From a virus: DNA of 64,000 nt. The stretch lies in IMG/VR virus record IMGVR_UViG_3300021963_005763, positions 39,954 to 103,953 of that record. One strand, given 5' to 3'. A model generated the notes under the pieces. It saw only the letters and a program-made list of their open reading frames with translations. It made no database searches and was not told the origin of the DNA. Each line of letters starts with the position of its first letter. Position 1 is the first letter of the stretch. A program made the translations under genes and the position numbers. This document shows positions 44,713-52,622 of this stretch, piece after piece.

Positions 44713-45144
44713 TTCTAATATAAGTTCTAACTTTGCCTTAATAATTTTATTATTGAAACTGTTCTTAACACCTTGATGTAATGGTCTAGGCCATTGTGAA
44801 TAATTACACCAAGCATAACCAGCATGTTCTAAATTTAGTCTAGGTATAAATTCGTTTTCAATAACCAAAACATAGGTATTATATTGAAATTTTTGGTCGT
44901 AACTGACAAATAACTCTAGAGGAATAGTTTTGATTATATCAGGAATATCTCCAATCTCTTCCTCGATTTCTCTCTTTAGAGTGTCGTAGGCTGTATTATC
45001 ATTGGGTTCTTTTTTGCCACCTACAAATCCCCACTGACCTGCCGTTTTGCCCTGCGTCCTCAGTAAAAATAAAAATCTTTGAGTTTCTTTAGATAAAAAT
45101 AAACCACCACTACATATAATTTGATTTAGAGAACTAGGCGCCAT
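44704..45144 (-). CDS. Nudix hydrolase
   Basis: A 146-residue protein. The Nudix box is recognisable as GGKKEPNDN-x7-REIEEEIGD (residues 42-66), with the metal-binding REUxEE core intact. The upstream Glu of the canonical GX5EX7REUXEEXGU box is not conserved (Asp49/Asn50 with one extra residue). The fold is complete: FLFLLRTQGKTAGQWGFVGG before the box, and LNLEHAGYAWCNYSQWPRPL after it. It would cleave a nucleoside diphosphate linked to another group; the substrate is unknown. Its start overlaps the end of the gp15-like gene by 19 bases. Confidence 0.85.
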   Translation of the reverse strand: MAPSSLNQIICSGGLFLSKETQRFLFLLRTQGKTAGQWGFVGGKKEPNDNTAYDTLKREIEEEIGDIPDIIKTIPLELFVSYDQKFQYNTYVLVIENEFIPRLNLEHAGYAWCNYSQWPRPLHQGVKNSFNNKIIKAKLELILELI

Positions 45145-46523
45145 AACTTGCTATCGTATACTCCTTCAAAGGTCTTACTCCAATCGCCATTGTTATATTG
45201 ATATTGCGTGCCTGTGAAAGAATTAGTAACATATATTACACTAGAAGAAGCACTAGAGTCAAATATTAAGGACCATGAGGAACCATTCCATTCTATTATA
45301 TCATTGGCGCTTGCACGAAAATCTGTTAGATTAGAATTTTTCCATGCTACTGGACCATCATAACCTACAGAGCCAAACTGTGCGTTATCGTTGATGCCTT
45401 CTAGGATTAAGAATCTAGTACCTGCTGTTAATCCACTTGGATTGTAGGTCAATGGATTAACTATAGCATCTATTGTTCCTCTACCCGATAAAATAGTATT
45501 TGTGGGTATGGTATCAGTGTCAACATTCAATACCATGGCAAAATCATCTGTGGGATTTAGGCTTATATAGGCAATAATCTCAGTACCACCTTCTTGACTA
45601 AATCGTAGAGTGCTTATACCCGCACGAAATTTGCCAGGATATAGATTTAACAATGCGTGCCATGATACACTGTTTCTAGGATCTGTAAGATCTATTTGAT
45701 CGCCTACTGTGCCGTCTAAAATTAACCTTGCAGACCCATTCAATACTAGCAATTTGTAGTTGCCAGGTGTAACTATAATATCTGTATCTGGACTTATACC
45801 ATCGAAAACATTGCTAGCGCCTGAAATATTATAACTTGTTTGAATTGTGCCCTGTGCTCCAGAGCCAAATATGTTGTTTATAATCTTAGTTACTACCCCT
45901 AATTTCTTTACCTTAGCAGGTGGAGTAATCCAAATTGGAGCACTAAAAGTTAGAGTAAGTATATCTATATCTTCTGCCACACCCTGCGGGATGGTTCTTG
46001 ATGTAAATGTCTGACTGTCTAGGTGTAAAACACTCAGACTGGTCCAATCGATGTAGTTGTCGGTGGTCTGTATTTCAAAACTCGGGTTAAAAAATACAAC
46101 TATTTGTTCCCAAATTTGTAATTTTTGATCTACACTAGTAGACCATATATCTGCATTCATGGTTAAAGTATATGGACTTGGCATTATACGTTCTACTGTA
46201 TAATTTGATCCCTGCGTGTTTATATAATCTCCCTGAGCATTTACATCACGTTCTCTGATATTAATCTTGCTGATAAATGTGGGATCTTGTAGCCTAGGCC
46301 TGTCATATTGAATATCTTTTATGTAGCAGGCAATAAACGGCGCACTAGGCATGGTATTTTCACTGTTTTTCTTAAGAATTTGTGCTACCTGTCTACTCAT
46401 GTCTCCATATCGTACAGGAATTTGTACTATATTACCTCTGCCATCTTTATAGGCAAAGTTGCTCATAACATTCATAAATTGGCTGACAAATCGTCTTACT
46501 TGGCCGTCATAAAAATAATCCAT
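45126..46523 (-). CDS. 15: Tail sheath stabiliser/completion protein gp15-like
   Basis: A 465-residue protein. Its first 230 residues follow T4 gp15 closely in pattern: DYFYDGQVRRFVSQFMNVMS at the start, IQIPVRYGDMSRQ, then a NYTVERIMPSPYTLTMNADI segment and LQIWEQIVVFFNPSFEIQ. In T4, gp15 caps the finished tail and binds the neck. T4 gp15 is 272 residues; the extra 200 residues here include a beta domain (DTDIIVTPGNYKLLVLNGSA) and a WNGSSWSLIF / YQYNNGDWSKTF ending like those on fibre tips. Gene order gp14-gp15 on the minus strand, one base apart. Confidence 0.85.
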   Translation of the reverse strand: MDYFYDGQVRRFVSQFMNVMSNFAYKDGRGNIVQIPVRYGDMSRQVAQILKKNSENTMPSAPFIACYIKDIQYDRPRLQDPTFISKINIRERDVNAQGDYINTQGSNYTVERIMPSPYTLTMNADIWSTSVDQKLQIWEQIVVFFNPSFEIQTTDNYIDWTSLSVLHLDSQTFTSRTIPQGVAEDIDILTLTFSAPIWITPPAKVKKLGVVTKIINNIFGSGAQGTIQTSYNISGASNVFDGISPDTDIIVTPGNYKLLVLNGSARLILDGTVGDQIDLTDPRNSVSWHALLNLYPGKFRAGISTLRFSQEGGTEIIAYISLNPTDDFAMVLNVDTDTIPTNTILSGRGTIDAIVNPLTYNPSGLTAGTRFLILEGINDNAQFGSVGYDGPVAWKNSNLTDFRASANDIIEWNGSSWSLIFDSSASSSVIYVTNSFTGTQYQYNNGDWSKTFEGVYDSKLWRLVL

Positions 46524-46524
46524 A

Positions 46525-47712
46525 TTATAAATCTGCCCTTGGTTTTAGTGCTTTGCTTAGTGCCTGACGTTCTTGAACAATCTCGCCTGCTACAGTGGCA
46601 GTGTTTATATTATTGACAAAAGTGGCTTTGAGTTTTTGTCTTACCAAATTACTGTCATTTGTCTGTGTGGGTCCTAAAGTACTGACGGTCATACGAACAT
46701 TATCCTCAAATCTTGTCCAAACAGTGCCGCTATATCTATACAATCTATTAGGAAGATAGTCGGTTCTTAGAAAAAATTGACCTTGTACAGGGCTACTTGG
46801 GAACACAATACCAAATCCATAAGGGGCACCATCTGGCGGAACTCCATCACCTGTAAGATATCCTATGTAATAATTCTGTGAAGGTGTTTCTAAAGTGGCC
46901 GCAGCATTAATAACGGTTGAACTGGCATCTAAATCGGTGTCGCTAACATCTGCTGTGTCTACAAGATTACGTGTATTTTTTGGTATGATAAAAAATTGTC
47001 TAGTTTCATAACCACTTTTTGGAACATCTTCTTCTGCTTGTAGAATAACCTGCTCATTGATTTCGATACTACGATTATATTCACTTAATAAATCTCTCAA
47101 ACTCGTGCCATCGTCTGCTCCGGCATCTTGATCCAGTATCTGACTGAATTCTTGGCGATCAACCAATGGTTGACATTTGGCTCTAATTAAATGAGGATAC
47201 CAAGTTTGACTGTAACCGCTAGCAGGTCTTGTCACTTCACTGACTACATAAAACCTTTTTAACGCAACTAGGTTATCATCTAGTGCGTACTCATCTTTTT
47301 GATGTGGTAATTCTAATACATCACCTGCCATGATTTTTCTTCCAAGAGCATCATAACTGCTTCTAAGATGAAAAGTGATCATTATATTATCGTTTTGTAG
47401 AAACAGACCAAATTGACTGAGATTGAAATCAACATCCTGTAAAGTATAAATGCCTCTTACTACATAGACATCTTCGTCATATTTTCTATCTCTATTTTCT
47501 AAAAACAATAGATCTTGTATACCTAATTCTGGTATGGCGTTAGATTGATTAGGTTGACTTGGTGTACTTTCGCCTGCGTCAGGTTCAACAGGTCCTACAT
47601 ACTTATGTATGAAAATATCAGTACCGCCGACTTGAAATTGTTCATTAATCGCACGGTCTAGAAAACGAAAATCCTTACCCTTTTCTGGGCGGTACAGGGA
47701 AAGTCTAGGCAT
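46525..47712 (-). CDS. 14: Neck protein gp14
   Basis: A 395-residue protein starting MPRLSLYRPEKGKDFRFLDR, a start I associate with marine T4-like gp14. Supporting stretches are VGGTDIFIHKYVGP, IQDLLFLENRDRKYDEDVY, DFNLSQFGLFLQNDNIMITF and LGRKIMAGDVLELPHQKDEY. In T4, gp13 and gp14 form the neck that joins head and tail. T4 gp14 is 256 residues. I start it at 47712; the frame is open further upstream, but that part overlaps the divergent gp13 gene and its promoter. CATAAATA lies seven bases before the ATG and there is no Shine-Dalgarno. Confidence 0.85.
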   Translation of the reverse strand: MPRLSLYRPEKGKDFRFLDRAINEQFQVGGTDIFIHKYVGPVEPDAGESTPSQPNQSNAIPELGIQDLLFLENRDRKYDEDVYVVRGIYTLQDVDFNLSQFGLFLQNDNIMITFHLRSSYDALGRKIMAGDVLELPHQKDEYALDDNLVALKRFYVVSEVTRPASGYSQTWYPHLIRAKCQPLVDRQEFSQILDQDAGADDGTSLRDLLSEYNRSIEINEQVILQAEEDVPKSGYETRQFFIIPKNTRNLVDTADVSDTDLDASSTVINAAATLETPSQNYYIGYLTGDGVPPDGAPYGFGIVFPSSPVQGQFFLRTDYLPNRLYRYSGTVWTRFEDNVRMTVSTLGPTQTNDSNLVRQKLKATFVNNINTATVAGEIVQERQALSKALKPRADL

Positions 47713-47719
47713 AGTCGTA

Positions 47720-47734
47720 TATTTATGGTAAATA
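47720..47734. promoter_or_regulatory. Bidirectional late promoter shared by gp14 and gp13
   Basis: The plus strand reads TATTTA-TGG-TAAATA. The minus-strand element CATAAATA (47727-47720) serves gp14 at 47712; the plus-strand GGTAAATA (47727-47734) serves gp13 at 47740. The two 8-mers share one base pair. Only 27 bases separate the two start codons. Confidence 0.65.
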
Positions 47735-47739
47735 GCAGT

Positions 47740-48498
47740 ATGAATGAAAATGACCAAGAGCGCCAAAAAGTCATAGATTACTGCCAAACAATGTTGGGTG
47801 GTTCTATGATAGATGTTGAATTAGATCCTAAAGACTATAATGTTGCCATAGATAGAGCTTTGGCTAAATTTAGACAAAGAAGCAGCAACGCTACCGAAGA
47901 AAGTTTTGCCTTTTTAACTGTTATAGTTGATCAAAATGAATATACATTGCCTGGTGAAATAGAAAATGTAAGGCAAATATTTCGTAGAAGCATAGGGTCC
48001 AGATCAGGTGGAGGTCAGGGTGGTACTCTTTTCGAACCATTTAATCTAGCATATTCTAATACCTACCTACTTGCTGCTACCAACATGGGCGGTCTAGCCA
48101 CTTATTATGCTTTTGCCAGCTATCAAAAACAGGTAGGTAAAATGTTTGGTAGTGAAATTAATTTTACATTCAATCGCACTTCTAAAAAATTAACCCTAAT
48201 GCAAAGACCTAGAAGTGAAGAAGAAGTTTTGTTATGGGTTTATAATTACCGTCCTGATTTTAATCTATTACAGGATAATTTTGCCAAACAATGGTTGAGA
48301 GATTATAGTCTAGCAACTTGTAAAATCATGTTAGGTGAAGCTCGTGAAAAATTCGCACAAATAGCCAGTCCACAAGGGGGAACCAGTCTAAATGGAACTG
48401 CCCTAAAGGGTGAAGGCAAGGCGGATATGGAAGTTTTGGAACAAGATCTGATCAATTATAAGGACGGCGGCACACCACTTACATTTGTCATTGGATAA
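47740..48498 (+). CDS. 13: Neck protein gp13
   Basis: A 252-residue protein matching T4-type gp13: VIDYCQTMLGGSMIDVELDP, IDRALAKFRQRSSNATEESF, QNEYTLPGEIENVRQIFRR, and LWVYNYRPDFNLLQDNFAKQ near the end. T4 gp13 is 309 residues; with gp14 it seals the filled head and binds the tail. ATG 47740 is chosen because it follows GGTAAATA by exactly five bases; an upstream in-frame ATG at 47725 lies inside the promoter itself. Divergent from gp14. Confidence 0.88.
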   Translation: MNENDQERQKVIDYCQTMLGGSMIDVELDPKDYNVAIDRALAKFRQRSSNATEESFAFLTVIVDQNEYTLPGEIENVRQIFRRSIGSRSGGGQGGTLFEPFNLAYSNTYLLAATNMGGLATYYAFASYQKQVGKMFGSEINFTFNRTSKKLTLMQRPRSEEEVLLWVYNYRPDFNLLQDNFAKQWLRDYSLATCKIMLGEAREKFAQIASPQGGTSLNGTALKGEGKADMEVLEQDLINYKDGGTPLTFVIG

Positions 48499-48510
48499 TC
48501 AGAGGAAATT

Positions 48511-51510
48511 ATGCCATCATTAGATCTAGGCAGCGGCCAATTTGACGCAAATTTATCAATAAATATGATTCCCTTATTTGGGGTAACTAACTCAGCTACA
48601 GCAATAAACGAAGGTAGTTCTCTACTTGTAACAATTACTTCAGAACTGGTACCTGATTCTACGACGCTTTATTGGAGCGTAAGTAGACCAGAAGATTTTT
48701 CAACAGGATCTGGATCTGTAGTGGTAATTGGTAACACTGCCAGTTTTACGCTGACTGCTACTAATGATTTTACCACAGAAGGTGATGAAGTTGTATATGT
48801 CTATATTAGAACAGGCAGTCAATTAGGACCTATTGTTGCTCAATCTCAATTTTTATTGTACGACACCAGTCTAAATCCAACTTATTCAGTTACCAGTTCC
48901 GTTGATTCTATTAATGAAGGTGAAAATGTTTCCTTTACTGTGACAACAACAAATGTACCAAACGGAACCACACTATATTGGACCAATGATGGTACATCGA
49001 CTTCTAGTGATTTTACAGGGTCTCCTGCGCAAAGTGGTAGTTTGGTTATCAACTCAGGGACTGCCAGTTACGGCACCACAGTGGCTATAAATGACGTCAC
49101 CACTGAAGGTGCTGAAACTATAATCTTTAACCTTCGTACAGGTAGCACATCTGGTACTATTGTAGCCAGCAAGACAGTGATTCTTCGTGATACCAGTCAA
49201 GCACCTAGCTACAACATCACTCCATCTGTAACTTCTTTCAATGAATCTGGATCAGTGACCTTTACTGTGGCTACAACAGGTATTGCTAACGGCACAGTTC
49301 TATATTGGACAGCCGCAGGATCAATAAGCGGGACAAATGGAGTTGATGTCAATGTAACAAGTGGATCTGTTACAATTAATAGCAATTTAGCTACATTTGT
49401 TATAAGTGCTGTAGCAGATCTTACCACAGAGGGCAACGAGGTTTTCAATGTAACGCTGAGAAGTGGTAGTACCAGTGGACCAACACTGGCCATAAGTGAT
49501 ACAGTAACCCTATTAGATAGCAGTCTGTCTCCTACATATAGCATAGGTATTCAAGGTGGAAATTACAGTAGAAATGAAGGTACTGATTTTACGCTAGAAA
49601 TAAACACTACTGGTGTTGCCAACGGAACACAGTTATATGTTACGTTTTCTGGCACAATAGTGGCAGATGATATCGTTGGGGGACTAGATAGATTCCTTAC
49701 AATAAATTCTAATTATAGTAACCAATTAGTGAGTATCGTAGGTGATTTAACTACTGAAGGATCAGAAACATTTGTCATGCAGGTTAGAACAGGTAGCACT
49801 GTTGGTCCTATCGTAGCTACATCACCTCTTGTTACGATTAACGATACCAGTCTAAGTATCAGTGTAAATTGGGCTAATTTAAGCGTTAACGAAAATGCCA
49901 ATATGGCAGGAACAGTGACAACTACAGGTCTAGCCAATGGTACTACTCTTTATTGGACTATAAATCATATTACAACAAATGCATCTGATTTTATTGCTGA
50001 GACGGGCTCATTTACTATCAATAGTAACCAAGGTACTGTTAATATTTTCCATTTGGCAGACTTTACCACTGAGGGTAATGAAACATACACAGTCAGTATA
50101 CGAACAAACAGTGTTACAGGTCCAGTCAAGTATACCAGTCCTACGCTCACTATTGTGGATAGCAGTAAAACTCAATCAGTATCTATTACACCCAGTACTA
50201 CTACTCCAACTGAAGGTACTACGGTTACTTTTAACGTCACAGGTACCAATATAGATGATAACACTACTTTATATTGGAGTAATATAGGTACAACTACTTC
50301 GGCTGATTTTACACAGGCCAATAATGATGGATCTTTTCTTTATTTTAACCCAAATATTGTAGGCGTATCACGTACCTTGGTAAACGACCTAACCACTGAG
50401 GGCCTAGAAACTATCATCATCAGGGTATGGAGAGGTGGAGTAGGTTTCTTTTTATTAGGACAAGCTGTTCAAGTTAATGTAAGTGACACTAGCCAAACTC
50501 CTGCCATTACTGTACAGTGGCTGGGTGGTGCAGGGGGTGGTGGTGGAGGTGGTTCAGGATGTGGAGGTGGAGGTGGTGGTGGTGAATTCTATGTAAGTAG
50601 CTTTAGTGCTCAAGTAGGTTCAAACTATAATATAACAGTAGGTTCTGGTGGTCAAGGTGGAGGCATTCCAGCCGGCGGCGACGTAGGTGGTGCACAAGCC
50701 ATAGGGCAAAACGGACAAAATACTCAAATAGCAGGCCTAGCACTTTTCGGTGGAGGCGGAGGCGGTTCAGGATACACAACTTATAGGCCCACCGCCAGTG
50801 CAGCAAGACAAGTTGGTAGAAGCACTTTATGGGGCAGAGATGGTAATGGTGCTCCTGCCTACACCGGCGGTGGAGGTGGTGGTATGAGTCCTGCTGTGTT
50901 CAGTAAAGGCGGCGTAGGGCAGGCACCACTCGGTCTTTTCGGTGGCTTTGGAAGAGGAATACCTAGTTTTGTTAATAGAATGGGAGGAGGAGGTGCGGGC
51001 GTATTAGGCAACGGACAATCCGGGGTAAATCCTGCTCCTTATATATCTACTCTATTAAGGGGAGGTAATGGAGGGGGTGGAAGAACAGTTAGTAGTATAT
51101 ACGCACCCGCTAGCAACCCAATAGAAGGTGGAGGTGGTGGAGGTGGTGGAACTTTTGCTGTTCCCTTATATTCTAATAGAGCAGGAACAGGTGGTACAGG
51201 CTTGGCTCAAGGAGGAACAGGAGCCGGGCCTGGAATAGGAAATGGAGGCAATGCCCAATTCTCTGTATCTACAGGAGGTGGGGGTAGCGGAGGCGATGGA
51301 CCAAGCTCACCATTCCCAAGTAATCCTGCATGGCTAACTGCGGGTGGAGCAGGCAGCGCAGGAACAGTTATCATTAAATATCCGAGCTCAGCAAACACTG
51401 TTCAATTTACAGGCCTAAGCGTGTTTGGTCAAAACCCTGACACAACATCTAGCCCTGGTTTTAAAATTCATAGAATTGCTCCTGGTTCTGGTACAATTAG
51501 ATTTCCATAA
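48511..51510 (+). CDS. Adhesin-like fibre: six Calx-beta-type repeats plus Gly-rich tip
   Basis: A 999-residue protein in two parts. Residues about 25-665 are six tandem repeats of about 105 residues with the pattern S-[IF]-NEG-x-[SN]-[VL]-x-F-x-V, NGTTLYW, [FLV]TTEG-x-ET and a closing DTS/DSS, typical of Calx-beta-like modules in adhesins. Residues about 670-960 are extremely Gly-rich (blocks of six to eight Gly, such as GGAGGGGGGGSGCGGGGG), like the polyglycine sandwich tips of phage adhesins such as T-even gp38. A short end (GFKIHRIAPGSGTIRF) follows. It lies right after gp13. Receptor binding is inferred. Confidence 0.72.
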   Translation: MPSLDLGSGQFDANLSINMIPLFGVTNSATAINEGSSLLVTITSELVPDSTTLYWSVSRPEDFSTGSGSVVVIGNTASFTLTATNDFTTEGDEVVYVYIRTGSQLGPIVAQSQFLLYDTSLNPTYSVTSSVDSINEGENVSFTVTTTNVPNGTTLYWTNDGTSTSSDFTGSPAQSGSLVINSGTASYGTTVAINDVTTEGAETIIFNLRTGSTSGTIVASKTVILRDTSQAPSYNITPSVTSFNESGSVTFTVATTGIANGTVLYWTAAGSISGTNGVDVNVTSGSVTINSNLATFVISAVADLTTEGNEVFNVTLRSGSTSGPTLAISDTVTLLDSSLSPTYSIGIQGGNYSRNEGTDFTLEINTTGVANGTQLYVTFSGTIVADDIVGGLDRFLTINSNYSNQLVSIVGDLTTEGSETFVMQVRTGSTVGPIVATSPLVTINDTSLSISVNWANLSVNENANMAGTVTTTGLANGTTLYWTINHITTNASDFIAETGSFTINSNQGTVNIFHLADFTTEGNETYTVSIRTNSVTGPVKYTSPTLTIVDSSKTQSVSITPSTTTPTEGTTVTFNVTGTNIDDNTTLYWSNIGTTTSADFTQANNDGSFLYFNPNIVGVSRTLVNDLTTEGLETIIIRVWRGGVGFFLLGQAVQVNVSDTSQTPAITVQWLGGAGGGGGGGSGCGGGGGGGEFYVSSFSAQVGSNYNITVGSGGQGGGIPAGGDVGGAQAIGQNGQNTQIAGLALFGGGGGGSGYTTYRPTASAARQVGRSTLWGRDGNGAPAYTGGGGGGMSPAVFSKGGVGQAPLGLFGGFGRGIPSFVNRMGGGGAGVLGNGQSGVNPAPYISTLLRGGNGGGGRTVSSIYAPASNPIEGGGGGGGGTFAVPLYSNRAGTGGTGLAQGGTGAGPGIGNGGNAQFSVSTGGGGSGGDGPSSPFPSNPAWLTAGGAGSAGTVIIKYPSSANTVQFTGLSVFGQNPDTTSSPGFKIHRIAPGSGTIRFP

Positions 51511-51513
51511 TCT

Positions 51514-51541
51514 TTGTTTTTCACTCATAATATGCTAAAAT
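51514..51541 (+). promoter_or_regulatory. Possible sigma70 promoter with extended -10 for dNMP kinase
   Basis: TTGTTT (51514-51519), 16 bases and TGCTAAAAT (extended -10, 51533-51541). The predicted start is near 51548, giving a short leader with GTAGGA before ATG 51566. No late motif precedes this gene, fitting early or middle expression. Confidence 0.45.
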
Positions 51542-51565
51542 AATTTTATATTGTAGGATATTATT

Positions 51566-52225
51566 ATGATTATAGGGTTTGTAGGATTTATAGGCTCTGG
51601 AAAAGATACTGCTGCTGATTATCTCGTAAATTTCCATGGATTTCGTAGAGATAGTTTTGCTAGTTCACTAAAGGACGCAATAAGTGTTATATTCAGTTGG
51701 GATAGAACACTTATGGAAGGACGCACTAAAGAAAGTCGAGAATGGCGTGAACGGGTCGATACCTGGTGGGCAGACCGTCTTAATATTCCAAATCTAACTC
51801 CTAGATGGATCATGCAATATTGGGGTACAGAAGTTTGCCGTCACGGATTTCACGATGATATTTGGATAGCCAGTGTAGAAAATCGCATGCGAAAAACTAC
51901 TGACAACATTGTTATCAGTGATGTGAGATTTCCTAATGAAATAATGGCCATTCATAAAGCAGGTGGAAAGGTTGTTCGAATCAAAAGAGGATCCGATCCT
52001 GAATGGTATCAGGATGCTGTAAACGTTAATTCTGGCCCGTCTAATATGACTTGGGCAATAAGTAAATCTAGACTAGAAGAACTTAAGATTCATGCCAGTG
52101 AAACCAGTTGGGTAGGTGGAGATATTGATTATACTATAGATAATGATTCTACAATAGATGATATGTTTTCACAATTAGAAGAATTAGTCATAGGTCAGGT
52201 GCAATACTGCTCTTCCGCCATTTAA
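51566..52225 (+). CDS. 1: Deoxynucleoside monophosphate kinase (T4 gp1-like)
   Basis: A 219-residue P-loop kinase: GFIGSGKDT at 7-15, DSFASSLKDAISVIFSWDR, PRWIMQYWGTEVCRHGFHDD, and the DVRFPNE motif near 120 that is typical of T4 gp1-type dNMP kinases. T4 gp1 is 241 residues and phosphorylates dTMP, dGMP and hm-dCMP to diphosphates for phage DNA synthesis. Which dNMPs are used here is unknown. The 3' end overlaps the convergent HNH gene by 38 bases. Confidence 0.88.
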   Translation: MIIGFVGFIGSGKDTAADYLVNFHGFRRDSFASSLKDAISVIFSWDRTLMEGRTKESREWRERVDTWWADRLNIPNLTPRWIMQYWGTEVCRHGFHDDIWIASVENRMRKTTDNIVISDVRFPNEIMAIHKAGGKVVRIKRGSDPEWYQDAVNVNSGPSNMTWAISKSRLEELKIHASETSWVGGDIDYTIDNDSTIDDMFSQLEELVIGQVQYCSSAI

Positions 52226-52526
52226 CATGTTCCTTATCTAGTACCGATTCGCAATTAGCACAAATTGTTTTAAGATTAGGAAATCTACAATTCTGAAGGT
52301 TTCCGTCAATATGATATACCCTAAAGGGTTCTGAATATTTGCTATTAAACCCGCACCTATCGCATATAGTCTTTTTCCTATATCCCGCCCTATACCATAG
52401 GGGAATACCATTAGCCCTATTTTTAGAACAATGATCACATAGCGTTCTAAAATAGGTCTTACCTTCTTTGTGATAATTAATAGCCACAGGTCTCTGTTGG
52501 CATTTTTTACAGAGTTTTCTATTCAT
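52188..52526 (-). CDS. HNH-type zinc-binding endonuclease
   Basis: A 112-residue protein with two zinc-finger-like halves. The first has CKKC and CDHC; the second has CDRCGF, VYHIDGNLQNCRFPNLKTIC and ANC, the H-x-D-x-N and C-x-x-C layout of small HNH nucleases found throughout marine T4-like phages as free-standing homing endonucleases. It is the only minus-strand gene in a plus-strand region and overlaps the dNMP kinase end by 38 bases, a sign of insertion. A minus-strand CTAAATA lies about 28 bases upstream of ATG 52526. Confidence 0.75.
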   Translation of the reverse strand: MNRKLCKKCQQRPVAINYHKEGKTYFRTLCDHCSKNRANGIPLWYRAGYRKKTICDRCGFNSKYSEPFRVYHIDGNLQNCRFPNLKTICANCESVLDKEHVKWRKSSIAPDL

Positions 52527-52553
52527 ACGCCCTTTTCAGCGCCCTTTTAGGGG

Positions 52554-52560
52554 TATTTAG
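52554..52560 (-). promoter_or_regulatory. Possible late promoter CTAAATA for the HNH gene
   Basis: The plus strand reads tatttag; the minus strand reads CTAAATA. It is followed on the minus strand by two copies of AAAAGGGCG in the leader. Confidence 0.45.
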
Positions 52561-52583
52561 CCTGGATTTTTTTTAATCAATGT

Positions 52584-52591
52584 CATAAATA
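52584..52591 (+). promoter_or_regulatory. Late promoter CATAAATA for the sheath gene
   Basis: Located 31 bases before ATG 52623; the leader carries TTTAGGAGA as Shine-Dalgarno, the leadered type of late gene. Confidence 0.6.
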
Positions 52592-52622
52592 TATCAAAGT
52601 AATCCATTTAGGAGATTGAATA

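Noticed and set aside
47725-47739. ATG 47725 as the start of gp13.
   Set aside because: It lies within the bidirectional promoter; ATG 47740 has the same five-base spacing as five other genes.
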